Shown here: piece after piece, positions 1-10,689 of the stretch
Layout: every line of letters starts with the position of its first letter
Numbering within the stretch: position 1 is the stretch's first letter
Assembly: GCF_000234665.1 (NCBI RefSeq)
Contig: NC_018332.1
Span: 491,755-555,754 of the forward strand
Direction of reading: 5' to 3'
Source: Leishmania mexicana MHOM/GT/2001/U1103
Taxonomy: Eukaryota; Euglenozoa; Kinetoplastea; Trypanosomatida; Trypanosomatidae
Length of the DNA stretch: 64,000 nt
Translations under genes and position numbers: made by a program
The notes under the pieces: generated by a model
Seen by the model: the letters and a program-made list of their open reading frames with translations, nothing else
Told to the model about the DNA's origin: nothing
Database searches by the model: none

Positions 1-1
1 G

Positions 2-319
2 CTGACCTTCTCGACGTTGGACTGCATGGACATCATGGCGAATGGCGTGACGAAAGGCGAGGCGCTGAAGAAGCTCTTTGGCGCTATCCTACCGTCCAGG
101 GACGGAGTCGACGTCGTCGCCGACGCTCTCGCGCACGCCATCGCGTTTGGCGACGGCCTCAACGATGCCGATATGCTCACGTCAGTCGGCAAAGGGTGTG
201 TCATGGGCAATGCGAACCCAAAGCTGATTGCGCAGCACCAGGAGCTGGAGGTGATTCTCACCAGCGCTGAAGATGGAGTGGCAAAGAAGCTGCGAAGCGT
301 GTTTCATCTTCCGCTGTAA
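2..319 (+). CDS. HAD-superfamily hydrolase (Cof/IIB type), C-terminal part, cut by window edge
   Basis: The reading frame is open from base 2 to the stop at 317-319, so only about the last 105 residues are present and the start lies outside the window. HAD motif IV is clear: FGDGLNDADML, with its first Asp at 152-154, followed by a GKGCVMGNANP stretch and a DGVAKKL tail typical of Cof-like sugar-phosphate or FMN phosphatases. These enzymes form a phospho-aspartate and need Mg2+. The closest relative in the window is the gene at 9484, which shares FGDGLND, the V-GKGC-MGN stretch and the following region. It is the first member of a tandem array of HAD genes on the same strand. The substrate cannot be read from sequence. 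Confidence 0.85.
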   Translation: MTFSTLDCMDIMANGVTKGEALKKLFGAILPSRDGVDVVADALAHAIAFGDGLNDADMLTSVGKGCVMGNANPKLIAQHQELEVILTSAEDGVAKKLRSVFHLPL

Positions 320-2207
320 CGAGAAGCGATCAGAGGTGGGAACCAGTCGAGAAGAGTATGCGGCCCTCGCATCTCTTCTACTTTGCCGACGCACATATAT
401 GTTGCCCACTGAGCGCTCACCTACCGTTTGCTGTTGCCTCGGTTTGTCTCCGCCGCTCTGCTGTGTCGATGTATGGGTATGTGTACGTAGTAGGCGCGTG
501 GTGTTCTGTGCTTCATGTACTGCTCCCCCACCATCACCCATTTTACGGTAGCTCACCTCCCGAGCGCCTTCTGCGTAGCCTCTCCCTCGACAACCCTCGC
601 TTCTCCCTCTGGTCTGCTTTCTTGGGCTCCAGAGAAAGTAGGAGCGGTGCTTTCGCCGGTTGCCTAGCATGAACGTCAAACGTGGCAAGCGAACGGAAAG
701 CAAGTCGGCAGACACACACACATGCACCTGCACACGCGCGCGCGCATGGAGGCATAATGATGTGGACGCATCCGTTGGAGCCTGCGTGAGTGGACGACAC
801 TCCAACTTCCCCCCCCCCCGATAAGAAAAGCGAATACACGAACGATACACGTCAAAGGGACGCGAAGTAGGCACCAGGAGACGCACGGGCAAACACGCTC
901 ACCCTCGCCGTTGCGCGGATGCACCGACACGAGGCAGAGCAGAGAGGGTGTCGGTGTCGCACGTGCTTGTGCCGGCCAAGTGTTCATCATGCTCTTTTTT
1001 GTTTGTTTGCCTCTGCCGCGCTGCAGTTGTCACCCATGCGCATCACAAAGGCCCGACTTCGCTGCGTGTCGGCGTTTGCGCGACCTTGACGCGATTCATC
1101 GCACGTGGCAACAAGGTAGCACTGACATGGTGTCCTGTTTCACGTGTCACGCAAGGGCAAAGATGGAAGAGCGTGCCACTGGCGGTGCAAACTCCGCGTG
1201 TGTTTTTTACCGACGTTCTCACTAGCGCTCTCACTCCCTTGGTGTAGTGCCCCTGTCGCCATGCTGGCGTTGCCGTCACTTCCCTCAAACATCTCTGGCT
1301 GTCAGTGGTGGTGGGGCGGGGGGGGAACGGCCACGTTCGCACGACGCAAGTTTCAGTGGCACCCACAGTACCAGAGGCAACAGCCCGGCAGCTGCTTTTG
1401 CGCCCTCGTTTTTCTGCATCATCGCCTCCTTACTCGTGATGCTGCTCTTGCTCCTTGCTTCCTCCCCACCCCGCCCATGAACCCGCGCGTCAAGCGCGCG
1501 CACCTTCTCTGTGGTGTCTGCTCCCATTTCACTGCCTGCTGGTGGTGTGGGAAGCCTGAATGCCGCCCCCGAGAGGGGATGCACCAGCAGGCGACCAGGA
1601 CACTGCGAGGGCGGCTCTGAGGCGGCCTGCGAGGGGCGGGTGTATGTGGGTGGGTAGAGCTTGGCGTCAGAGGTCGTGCTCCGGTGCCTGAGTCGGCGCC
1701 CTGCTGTAAGACGTGCCCTTCGCTGCTTCGCATCACGCGATGGGAGTGGGCCTTTGGCGGGTCGGGTGGTCGAGTGGCGCCTGAATACATGCCCTGTGGC
1801 AGGGAAATGGACACGTTGCAGGAGAACTCCCGCTCCGCGGCCGCACACGCTCGCCTCTCGCGGGAGCAGAACTGCGCGTGACCGCAGACGGAAGGGACCG
1901 AAAGAAGAGGTGGAAAGCTTCCGGCCTGCTGACCGCGTGTGGACAGCAAGGGAGGCGAGTGTGTCGGGAAGAGCACCGCCCACCCTCCCGTGTGTAACGT
2001 GTTGGTATCCCCACCTCTTTCGTGGGTTTGCCTCCGTCCCGTGTTTTTTGGGGGGAGAGGAAGGGGAGGACTCCCACTGGTTGGCGTCCCAGCATCCGGT
2101 CACGACGCTCTTTTTTATTCGTTCTTTTTGTATGCTTATTCGTAATATAAACCCTCACACGTTGACGCGTCCCGCACTTCATCGGGTGTAGACTCCACAG
2201 TGCGACG
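320..2207. other. Spacer, presumed 3' UTR of the first HAD gene
   Basis: No credible gene is seen on either strand. The stretch contains short poly-C and CA/CG runs around 715-820 and one repeat A copy at 1530-1825. The long minus-strand frames near 1285-2103 run through the repeat and show no protein motif. Confidence 0.6.
1530..1825 (+). repeat. Repeat family A, copy 1 (5'-truncated, SIDER-like)
   Basis: This stretch is nearly identical to 16099-16386 and 20521-20808, colinear without net insertions or deletions. It begins at CACTGCCTGCTGG and lacks the first ~220 bases present in the other two copies. It also shares CAGGAGA just past the end with copy 3. Same-strand, 5'-truncated copies in presumed 3' UTRs fit the SIDER class of Leishmania retroposon remnants. 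The class assignment is inference. Confidence 0.75.
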
Positions 2208-3240
2208 ATGGCTGCAATGCATGCCATATCTGTGGACCACAATGACACACTGCTCACAACGAGCCATGTCGTGTCTGCCTTCAAGCAGAGCGCGGTGAAG
2301 ACGACACGCCGCAAGCCATCGGACGTGACGTTGCTTGCGGCCACGGGCAGACGGCAACCCCACGTTCTCGAGATGATGGGCGTGCTCAGTTTCCAGCCTG
2401 GCAACGTTGCCTTCAACGAACACGCCGGCGCGTACCTTGGTAAAACGCCCAGCTTTATTATTCTTTTCTGTATGTGTGTGTTATTTTTTCTACCGACGCA
2501 CGTTACTGGTGGAGTTGGTGCGCGCGCTACTGCCCGTGCCGCTCCCAGCTGGACCAAGAGATGCAGAGCCGTCGCAGCAGCAAACTACCTCGAGTATCGA
2601 GAGCAAGGAAACCGTCGCGGTGTGCCTCTCATCACTCGTCGCAGAACAAACCTAATCGTGCGGAAGACGGCAGGCAAGACGCAGCGAAGGGGAAGGCCTC
2701 CATCGCAGAACTTCCCGTCGTTGCCGCAAACGAGTTGCGCGCGGATGTGTGGGTGACTACGACCATAGTGGCAGCCCTCGGTGGCAGCTGCGGCCTTAGC
2801 CTCCGCTATCGTGTCGTAAGCGACATGGTGGGTAGAGATGCGCTCTGGTGCGAGGTCTACGGCTTCGTCCTCTACGGCGCCCACGAGCTGCTCCCAATCG
2901 AGACGGCCCTGCAGGAAGGGTTTGCCGAGAAGGCCTGCCAAGTCTGCTCTCTACCGCTCGTTCTCGACGTGGCTCCGTATGGAATGGGCGTGGAGTCTGC
3001 TGTGAAGACGGCATCCTTGCGTTGGACAGTGGCACAAACAATCTGCCGGTGCTCAAGGTGGTGGAGTGTGGCTGGTTGATGGCAAGTTCGTGGTCGCAGG
3101 TGGAGGCCACTGCACCGGGAAGGGGGGTTGGTCTTGGCGCCAACCAAAATAAAGGTGCGGAAACGAAGCTCGTCGGACTCGAGTCGCTTCGAGGGGGCAG
3201 CGGAGCTGGGTCTCATCTCGGTGCGGGTGTGCTCGAATAG
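2208..3240 (+). pseudogene. Decayed HAD hydrolase gene, broken across several frames
   Basis: Pieces of a Cof-type HAD protein lie in order but in different frames. From ATG 2208 (first frame) one reads SVDHNDTLL and AATGR, matching motif I (VDMDGTLL) and the ATGR segment of the neighbours. The nucleophile Asp is kept, but the second motif I Asp is now Asn and the Gly is now Asp. From about 2720 to 3000, in another frame, are LRYRVVSDM, YGFVLYGAHELLPIE and VLDVAPYG, which match RFTFRVVSNL, the IFFLCYNPEKSALVE region and CLDIVPSD of the gene at 9484. From about 3003, in the third frame, GILALDSGTNNLPVL and CGWLMAS match IAFGDGLNDVELL and GCIMGN. The last frame stops at 3240. The 2450-2720 part is poorly conserved. 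The position between HAD genes in the array supports a dead duplicate. Confidence 0.7.
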
Positions 3241-3881
3241 GCTCCAGAAGAGTGTGGTGCTTTTCACCGCTTCACAGCCACCATGCCCACGGTGTGCACG
3301 TGTGCGCCTACAGAAACAGCGGTGCACGGGAAGCAGTGAACACTAGAAAAAAAAGCGCACAAAGAAATGAGGCATCGGAAATGATGACAATGAACGCCAA
3401 TGGAGGCAATCGTCATGTGGGTGAGGTGGGGTGGAGGGACTGGAGGGTGGGCGCCGTGAACGCAATGGGAAAAGAGTCCCGTGCGAGTGCACACTGCTGT
3501 TTTGCCGTGCACGCCTGTCCCTCTCCGCAAGAACTCGCTGCATCACGCACCAACACATACACACACGCTGACTCCGAGGTCATGCTGTTGAGAGTGCTAT
3601 CATGATCGTTTCCGCCCTCCTTGTGCTATATGCTACTCCTCCAATTTCCTCCTTCCCTCACCTTCCAACGGCATTCGCCATACACCAAAGGTCCGCCAGG
3701 TTGAGTACCGAAACGCTGAGCAGGTCGCGCGCGTGTGTGTGGGCGCGCTCTGAAAGATCGTCTTTTATCGTCGAACAACTCCAGCAGTGTGGACGGCGTC
3801 TTTCGCAGCATTAGCAAGCCCGTTCATGTAATTCTCCGCATTGGCCCTTATCCCTCCTCCTCTCTCACAGAATCCGAGGCA
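3241..3881. other. Spacer between the HAD relic and the next HAD gene
   Basis: No gene is seen. The 3' end holds a polypyrimidine tract and AG that probably serve as the splice acceptor of the gene at 3882. Confidence 0.6.
3844..3870 (+). promoter_or_regulatory. Predicted spliced-leader acceptor for the HAD gene at 3882
   Basis: A pyrimidine-rich run ends in CACAG at 3870, 11 bases before the ATG. This is the usual form of a trypanosomatid trans-splice acceptor and also supports that ATG as the start. Confidence 0.5.
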
Positions 3882-4751
3882 ATGACGTCGCCGAAGATCA
3901 AGGCTGTGTTTGTGGACATGGATGGCACTTTGCTCGACTCTGACCACCTCATTAGCCCCCGCACCACCAAGGTAATACATGCACTCGAGGAGCGAGGTGT
4001 TGCCTTCGTTGTAGCCACAGGGCGTCCGTTTCCGGACGTCTTTGGCAACCTTGCCAAGGCGAATCTAAGACCAGATTTCATCATCACCAGTAATGGGGCT
4101 CGCGTCCATGACGCCCAGCACAACATTGTCTTTGCGTGCGACATGGACGCTGAGAGCGTCTGCCGGCTCTTTCAGCTGTCGCCGCACCTCAGGGAGGATG
4201 GAGTGGTTGACTCAGCCGTGCAGCCGCGACGCATCTTGTTCAATGTCAACTGCAAGGATCGTTGGCTCACCAACGAGTGCATCCCAGAGGTCCGTGCAGC
4301 CTTCCACCCCTCATTCATCTACGAGCGGGCCGACCCGATGGCGCACACCGCCGAGACGCTCAAGGGTACGCACAGCATGTGGATCCGCGGCGCGCACGCG
4401 GATCTATTGTGTGTGAAGAAGTACGTCGACCGCGAGCTTTCCCACGAGATCGGCTGCACCTTTGCGCTACCCCACATCCTCGACTGCTTCAGCAAGGGTA
4501 TCGACAAGGGTGTCGCCATGGACAATGTGTGCAAGCGCCTTGGCATCGATCTCAGAGAGACCATCGCGTTCGGCGATGGCATGAATGATATCCCAATGCT
4601 CACAGCGGCAGGTCAGAGCTTTGTTATGGCGAATGCTGCAGAGATGGTGAAGCAGGCCGCACCTGAGCTCCCGGTTATTCCGTCGAACAACGAGGAAGGC
4701 GTTGCGTGCAAGCTCGAGGAGCTGCTGGCGACTGACGCCTTTGTCAGGTAA
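3882..4751 (+). CDS. HAD-superfamily hydrolase, Cof/IIB type
   Basis: This is a 289-residue protein, normal for Cof-like phosphatases. Motif I is DMDGT with the nucleophile Asp12 and acid Asp14. The conserved VVATGRPF and IITSNGARV segments follow, then a C2 cap domain. Motif IV is FGDGMNDIPML with Asp232, Asn235 and Asp236. All catalytic residues are present, so a working Mg2+-dependent phosphatase is expected, acting on a sugar phosphate, nucleotide or cofactor that cannot be named from sequence. The start was placed at MTSPKIKAVF because motif I follows at once and a splice acceptor lies just upstream; the frame is open further 5' but lacks conservation. No signal peptide is visible, so it is probably cytosolic. 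It is part of the HAD array with 2-319, 6865-7719 and 9484-10689. Confidence 0.9.
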   Translation: MTSPKIKAVFVDMDGTLLDSDHLISPRTTKVIHALEERGVAFVVATGRPFPDVFGNLAKANLRPDFIITSNGARVHDAQHNIVFACDMDAESVCRLFQLSPHLREDGVVDSAVQPRRILFNVNCKDRWLTNECIPEVRAAFHPSFIYERADPMAHTAETLKGTHSMWIRGAHADLLCVKKYVDRELSHEIGCTFALPHILDCFSKGIDKGVAMDNVCKRLGIDLRETIAFGDGMNDIPMLTAAGQSFVMANAAEMVKQAAPELPVIPSNNEEGVACKLEELLATDAFVR

Positions 4752-5754
4752 TGGCCGAATGGAGAGGTGACAGCGTCCCCCTCGACTGCACGCAAGTGGG
4801 GGAACCTGCCCCGCGCGACGGTGTGCGCAAGTAGCGAAGCCACCTCACCTTCGCGCCGTCAAGAAGGTTGCGAACGACCTTGGCAGCCCTACTTGTTCCA
4901 TCTTGTCTGTTCCTTCTCTACACATCCGTTCATGGAGCGGCTGCGCTGGCCCACCTGCTGGACCATCGGAACCTCAGTCCCCACCCCTCACCAGCCAATG
5001 TGCAACTGAGGGTGCTCATCGCACATTCCTGTCTCCTTTTTTTTTCGGCTCTGGCTTGATCGTGTCGTGTGTTCACGAGGGCTCACCTCGTTGCATCCAC
5101 GCGTGGATCGGCGCACGACCGAGTGAGCAAGAGGCGAAGAACAGGGGGAAGGCGGGGGAGAGCGGAGGCCCGACCTTTAAACGTCACCCGCTGCACCACT
5201 TCATCCTGCTTGGTCCGCCCTCGCGAGCAGCGAACCGCTTTTTCAGTCCACGCCTACACGAACAGAGCTGACATATCCGTAGCGGAACGAACGGAAGGCG
5301 AACACCCTCCCCTGCCCCCGTCTCCCTCCCACCAAAAGTCGTCTGCACTACCCTCCAACAACAAAGTCATGACGGGGACAAAATGAGGATCTGCAGCCTC
5401 GACAGCAAAAGTGCCCTAAGCAACCTATTGTTGCACCGTGAACACATAATGCTCATGTCGCACATCGCTACGGACTCTCGTCTTGATACCCAAAGGCGAT
5501 AACTCGTCGTTGATCCCTTCCTAGACGCACGCCTGCTCAGCAGAACGGCGCGGGTAGCGCTCCTCTCATCCTCATCCATTCGGCCACCGCACTTCTCCGT
5601 TTTTCCTCATTGCTCGGAGGTCACCCCCAGCCACCTCCACCGCCCGCTTTTGCGATGAGGGTGTCTGACCCGGCGTTGTGACCGATACTCTAGGCACGGT
5701 TTGTGAATCGCTGGCGGCTCACGGCGCACCGCATTTCACGACGTGATCCTGCGC

Positions 5755-6117
5755 GCAGGGATGTGATTACGCTCACCTCGCTCGCGCTGCACGGGCTCCG
5801 CCCCTGTCGGGTGTCTCTCGCCGGGCCCTGTCTGCTCAGCACACCCGTGGCCGCGGTCCCGCTTCGGATTAAGGCACGCTGTCCAGCCCGGTCCGCGTGG
5901 CTGCTGATCGCGCGGCGCGCATGCGAGGAAGAGGGACGAGGCGAGGACAAGAGGAGCCCGTGAGGCGCATGGCCCGGCTCGGCGGCAGGACGGCTCGTCC
6001 TAGAAGACCAGGGCCGAGCCGCGGGTGCAAGAGGGGTAGCGGCGCTGTGTGTCGTCGTGCGCGTATACATACACATAATATATATATATTGGTGATGACG
6101 TGCTTGTGGCGGGAATG
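5755..6117 (+). repeat. Repeat family B, copy 1 (full-length form, SIDER-like)
   Basis: This copy is colinear with 15189-15535 (constant offset, no net insertion or deletion) and, over its last ~270 bases, with 12497-12770 and 33554-33826. All copies share a TA dinucleotide tract followed by TTGGTGATGACGT at the 3' end, and they differ at the 5' end, as in 5'-truncated retroposons. It contains a nested inverted repeat: outer arms GGCTCGGC 5976-5983 and GCCGAGCC 6013-6020, inner arms AGGACG 5987-5992 and CGTCCT 5996-6001. Confidence 0.8.
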
Positions 6118-6816
6118 GCACGCTAAACAAAAAACGGGGCGTGATGGTCCTGAGGTGGCTCGTGCTTTCCGTCCCTCCTCGGTTGCACATCACGTGCACC
6201 CTTCATTATCCGCTGGCTAGGAAGCCATTCACATGAACGAACTCGTGACGGTGTCCCGGGTCTTTTGTGCCTCGCCGAGTTGGACTCCTTCTAGTCATTT
6301 CGACGTACCATGACGTGCAGCTTCCGTCTCTTGTTTGTCGCCTCACTGCTTCGCCCAAGCTCACCTATGCGCTCTCTGGTGCGTCGGCTCTGTCCTGTCT
6401 TTTGTCTGCGGCATACCCACCGCTTTTCCGTTGCGGCATGCTTTCGGATCCACTCCAGCGGCCATATTTTTTTGGTGGGCCTGTAGTTGTGTAGCCCATT
6501 GAGTATCACGATCTGGAAGCGAAGCCTTGTACGTGACGAGGTACATCTCTCCATCTCTCTTTTCTTTTCTCTGTTCGTGGAACCCCCCCCTCCCCACCCC
6601 ACTCCCGACCACCCGTCCTCGACGTGCAAGCAGTCCCTTTCTTGTACCAAAAGGCGCCCACAACACGCCTTGCACGCCGCGACATACAGATGAACGTACG
6701 CGCACACACACGGTGAGACAAACCCTATCGACGGCTGCCGACATCCCTTACCTCACTGACCAGTGCAACACGAACACTCGTCATCGCAGCGTTACGGAAG
6801 CCCTTTCAGCGGGGTG

Positions 6817-6860
6817 CTCTCCTCCTCGCCTTCGCCGACCCCTTCCTTTGACCTCTGCAG
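6817..6860 (+). promoter_or_regulatory. Predicted spliced-leader acceptor for the HAD gene at 6865
   Basis: A pyrimidine-rich run ends in CTGCAG at 6860, four bases before the chosen ATG. If this AG were used the 5' UTR would be very short; an earlier AG and a longer leader are possible. Confidence 0.4.
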
Positions 6861-6864
6861 ATCC

Positions 6865-7719
6865 ATGCCCAGAATGCCCATCAAGGCCATTGTCACCGAC
6901 CTCGATGGCACGTTGCTCAATCCACAGCACTGCATCAGCAACTACACCGCCAAAGTCCTGAACAAGATCAAGGAAAAGGGCATCTGCTTTATCGTGGCTA
7001 CTGGTCGCCCGTACACGGAGGTCTTCAGCAGAATTCGGGATTGCCACATGGCGCCGGACTACATCATCACTAGCAACGGCGCCCGCATTCACGATGGCGC
7101 GTTCAACGTCATACGTGAGCACAACATTCGACCGGACCTTGTGGAGTCGCTTGTGCGGATGCGCACGGTCAAGGACCCTGTGACTGGTGCCGAACTTCCG
7201 AAGAAGTTCACCACGAACATCTACCGCGGGGCAGACTGGCTGACGGACAAGAGCATCGCAGAGGTGAGCGAAGCCTTCCACGTGGACTTCCAGTGCACAG
7301 ACCTTCATGAGCACTTCTACGAGCTGCAGGCGTCAGAGCTGAAAGAGGTGCATGAGATTTGGTTCGCTGGCGACCACGACGAGCTCGTGCTGCTGGATAA
7401 TGCGCTCAGAGAGAAGTACTCCGACGACCTTTGCTGCACCTTTTCCCTTCCCTACATACTGGACTGTGTACCGGCAGGCGTCAACAAGGGCAATGGTGTG
7501 CTAGAGGTGGCAGAGGTGCTGGGGTTGACGCTGGATGAGGTGGCCTGCTTTGGCGACGGCATGAACGACGAGTCGATGCTGCAGGTGACCTCGACATCCT
7601 TTATTATGGCAAATGCTCAACAAAAGTTGAAGGATGCCGTCCCGCACGCGCAGATCATCGGTAGCAACGCCGACGATGGTGTGGCCAAGAAGCTGGAGGA
7701 AATCTTTTTCTCATCCTAG
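6865..7719 (+). CDS. HAD-superfamily hydrolase, Cof/IIB type
   Basis: This is a 284-residue protein closely related to the gene at 3882. Motif I is TDLDGT with Asp12 and Asp14. FIVATGRPYTEVF and IITSNGARI follow, then a cap domain, CTFSLPYILDC, and motif IV FGDGMNDESML with Asp231. The catalytic set is complete. The start was placed at MPRMPIKAIV. An ATG three codons later is equally possible, and the upstream open frame begins only at a GTG. It is expected to be a soluble Mg2+-dependent phosphatase; the substrate is unknown. Cap-domain residues differ from the other array members, which suggests separate substrates after duplication (inference). Confidence 0.9.
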   Translation: MPRMPIKAIVTDLDGTLLNPQHCISNYTAKVLNKIKEKGICFIVATGRPYTEVFSRIRDCHMAPDYIITSNGARIHDGAFNVIREHNIRPDLVESLVRMRTVKDPVTGAELPKKFTTNIYRGADWLTDKSIAEVSEAFHVDFQCTDLHEHFYELQASELKEVHEIWFAGDHDELVLLDNALREKYSDDLCCTFSLPYILDCVPAGVNKGNGVLEVAEVLGLTLDEVACFGDGMNDESMLQVTSTSFIMANAQQKLKDAVPHAQIIGSNADDGVAKKLEEIFFSS

Positions 7720-9483
7720 ATGCGATCATCTGTCTTCCAGGTAAAAGTAATCACGACAGTGTGGAGGTGATAGCACACCGGCAAGAGAGGGGGAGAGGGA
7801 GGGGAGAAGAACTCGCAGGTATCGTCAAGCGATCCGACGAGGGAGTCTATCGGCCCTCTTGGCACCTGCATATTGCTACAGTCTGCCGGATAGACTGTGC
7901 AGAAGGTCGTGTGTCTGGGCTCATCTCCTCCCACGCCCTCCCCCTCTCCACCAGACCTCTATCCCGTTTCCTCTCTCTCTTTCCATCGCTTTGTCTTGAA
8001 ACCCAAAAAAGCAGTGGGGAAGAAGAAAGCAAAAACGATGTCGCGCACTCTTTTGGACTCCATGCGTGTCATCACACACACACACACACCGAGCGGAGGA
8101 GCTATGCATCCTGAGGCTCACTTCTTTTTTTTTTCGGGCGACAAAGGCTTGATAGAGGCCCAGCTTCCGCTCTCGACCTCACGAGTCCCTTTGTCTCTGG
8201 ATTTGCCCCGTACGAGAGCACTGGTGCGATGACACAAAGAACAAAACGGTGAGCTATCTTTTGTAGAGACCAACACGGCGCACTTCCACCTGACCTTTAT
8301 CTTTCCTTCTCTTCCGTCCAACAACCTGCTCCACGCTCTACCCCCCCCCCTTCCCCTTCCTTTTGAATCGCGGTCATGTCTTCACAACCCTCCGACCTCC
8401 CACCCCCCTCTCACGAAAAGTTGCACACGGCTGTACACTCCGTTATCCTCCCTCCCTCCCTTCTTACAGCGCCTCTTCCTCCCTCTGTCACGACGAGGAA
8501 AACACAGCGAGGGGCTCTACAAGTGAGAAGGCGCACAACAACAACAAAAAATCGACACGCGTGCCGTTTTTTTTTCCGCACCAACAAAACCGCACACACG
8601 CAACGCATCCGTATTCGAGCTCCTCCTCTGTTGAGAGACTCTGTAGAACGCAAGGATTCTCTCCTCATCGCCTTCATTCTTTTTTTTCGGGGGAGGGGTA
8701 TTTCGTTTCTTCTTGGGTTGGTCATCTCTGTTCCCGCCGCTGCCTCTGCCCTCTCCCTCTCCATCCACACCCGGTGCCTCCTCAGTGTGTTTCTTCCCTG
8801 CCTTTTCCTTTTTTTCTGTCGCTCCTCCTCTCTCTTCTCTGCCATCTTCATTGGTTTTGGTTTGTTTCCCTCTGTGAGTGTCCGTGCCCGAGAGCGTTCT
8901 CCATCAGCTGCCCTTTCCTTCCGTCTACGCCTCGCTCGTTGTCTGCATCTCTCTCTCCCCTTCGCTTCGTTTTTCTGCTTAACATTCTTCACGTCACTCC
9001 ATCTCTTTTTTTTTGTTTTTCGCTTTCTGTGCTCTCTTCCCCCCTTCGGTCCGTCCGCGTCACCCGCACCTCCGTTGCGCCTGTGCAGGTCTTCGCGGTC
9101 TCGTAAGTGTTTCACGGCATTTTTTCGACTCCTTCGGCCCTCTCCCTCTCCCTCTCCCTCTCCCTCGCACTGTTCACATCTGTGGCGTCTTTTCTGTCGT
9201 TTCGGACGCCCCTTCATCTTGCCAGGTGAAGGACCCTTTTCATCGACGCGAGTATTTTCCTTTTTGTTGCGTTCTCTTTCCGCCGTCGCGGCTGCTGCGC
9301 CCACCTACCCCTCTCCTTCTCCTCCGCCTCCGCTTTGGTGGAACTCTGTCCATCGGTGTTTCATCGTCGAGCGTGACCAGCGCTTTGTGTCGCTTTTCTT
9401 TGTTCTTGATTGCATGCTGTGGCCGTCACGAACTCTTGCCTTTACTCTCTACACCTCTCCTGTAAAGGTTGACCCGCGCACTC
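7720..9483. other. Spacer with a long pyrimidine-rich leader
   Basis: No gene is seen. From about 8270 onward the + strand is mostly C and T, producing long accidental frames on both strands (a 448-residue + frame and a 297-residue Arg/Lys/Glu-rich minus frame). This is read as the 3' UTR of the previous gene followed by the 5' leader of the HAD gene at 9484. Candidate acceptor AGs lie near 9226 and 9467. Confidence 0.6.
9141..9166 (+). repeat. TCTCCC short tandem repeat
   Basis: About four copies of the hexamer TCTCCC occur inside the pyrimidine-rich leader of the HAD gene at 9484. Confidence 0.8.
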
Positions 9484-10689
9484 ATGACCAGCCCAGACAA
9501 TATGGTTGCTGCCAGTGTGTACGCACGGAGGCCAAAAGGGGTTCGGGTGCCAGCGGGCCTCAACCCGTACAAGCTTGTTGCGTGCGACATGGATGGCACG
9601 CTGCTCAACAGCAACCACTCTATCTCCGACTACACCCGCACCGTTCTGTCGAAGCTGCTGGCGCGTGGTGTGCACATTATCTTTGCCACGGGCCGCCCGT
9701 TCACGGATGTCTATCGCATTAAGCGCCGCCTTAATATCTTCGCAGCCACAAAGTTCATCCCGACGCCGGGTCTTCAAGTGGTCACGCCTGTAGAGTCCTC
9801 GCCGACCTCGCGCTACCCATCCGGCTCGCCGAACAGCTCCCACAGCGTCTTGCCGCCAACCCCGTCCTCGACCTGCTCAGGGACAGGACCGAACGAGACG
9901 GAGAAGATCATCCCACGCTGCTTCGCCATCACGTCTAACGGGGCATGCATCTACAACGAAGCGAACGAGCGCATCTACGAGCGCACCATCGATCCGCGCA
10001 TTGTGCAGGAACTCTACTCGGTGTTCATGGATGACCCCGAGGTGAACATCAACGTCTTCCGCAGCGTCGACGAGGCGGACCGGCAGCAGCAGGGATACAC
10101 GAACCCAAGTGACCAGCCGGACGACAAGGCCAGCGAGGAGTGGATCTGCCGGTACCCGTGCGATCTCGAGGCAGCGCTCTACAAGGAGTCGCGATTCACC
10201 TTTCGCGTTGTCTCTAACCTGGAAAAGACATTCCCAGTGGACCGCGTGAGCGAGATCTTCTTTCTCTGCTACAACCCCGAGAAGAGCGCCCTGGTGGAGT
10301 CCGACATTAACAAGCGAATGAAAGAGCTGGCGGATGAGCTGAAGCTGGAGACGTCCGTTCGCGTGGCGCCGTCTGCGACGTACTGCCTCGACATTGTTCC
10401 GTCCGACGTCAGTAAAGCGTCGGCACTGCAGCATGTTCTCGACAAGCTTGACTTGACGATGGGCGACTGCATCGCCTTTGGTGACGGCCTCAACGACGTG
10501 GAGCTGCTGTCCTCGGTGGGAAAGGGGTGTATCATGGGGAACGGCAACCCACGACTGAAGAAGCTGCTGCCGCACCTCGAGGTGATTGGCCGGAATGACG
10601 ACGACGCCGTCGCCCGAAAGCTCAGCGAAATCTTCGACATGGACGATGAGCTTGGTGACATTGGAAATCCCCTGCGCTCTTCTACGTGA
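9484..10689 (+). CDS. HAD-superfamily hydrolase, Cof/IIB type, with inserted loop
   Basis: This is a 401-residue protein, about 110 longer than its neighbours. Motif I is CDMDGT with Asp35 and Asp37. IFATGRPF follows. Residues roughly 90-147 form an insertion rich in Ser, Pro and Thr placed before the ITSNGA segment, where the two shorter paralogues go directly from one to the other. Further extra residues lie in the cap (around NPSDQPDDKASEE). Motif IV is FGDGLNDVELL with Asp334, Asn337 and Asp338. The catalytic residues are intact. The start is the first ATG; an upstream in-frame TTG is not used in these organisms. It resembles the truncated gene at 2-319 more than the genes at 3882 and 6865, so the array has two subtypes. 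The insertion looks disordered and may be regulatory. Confidence 0.9.
   Translation: MTSPDNMVAASVYARRPKGVRVPAGLNPYKLVACDMDGTLLNSNHSISDYTRTVLSKLLARGVHIIFATGRPFTDVYRIKRRLNIFAATKFIPTPGLQVVTPVESSPTSRYPSGSPNSSHSVLPPTPSSTCSGTGPNETEKIIPRCFAITSNGACIYNEANERIYERTIDPRIVQELYSVFMDDPEVNINVFRSVDEADRQQQGYTNPSDQPDDKASEEWICRYPCDLEAALYKESRFTFRVVSNLEKTFPVDRVSEIFFLCYNPEKSALVESDINKRMKELADELKLETSVRVAPSATYCLDIVPSDVSKASALQHVLDKLDLTMGDCIAFGDGLNDVELLSSVGKGCIMGNGNPRLKKLLPHLEVIGRNDDDAVARKLSEIFDMDDELGDIGNPLRSST

Larger units (their letters stand above)
4752..6864. other. Spacer, presumed 3' UTR of the HAD gene plus upstream region of the next
   Basis: No gene is seen. It contains repeat B copy 1 (5755-6117). A polypyrimidine tract leads into the next gene at the 3' end. 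Confidence 0.6.

Noticed and set aside
1285..2103. 272-codon minus-strand frame
   Set aside because: Much of it is the antisense of repeat A copy 1, and similar frames appear at the other copies for the same reason.
8411..9304. 297-codon minus-strand frame rich in Arg, Lys and Glu
   Set aside because: It is the complement of the same pyrimidine-rich leader. Composition is fully explained by purine bias, and every credible gene is on the + strand.
8376..9722. 448-codon + frame starting upstream of the HAD gene at 9484
   Set aside because: It is the translation of a C/T-rich leader (Ser/Pro/Leu/Phe-rich) running into the HAD gene in another frame, with no motif.
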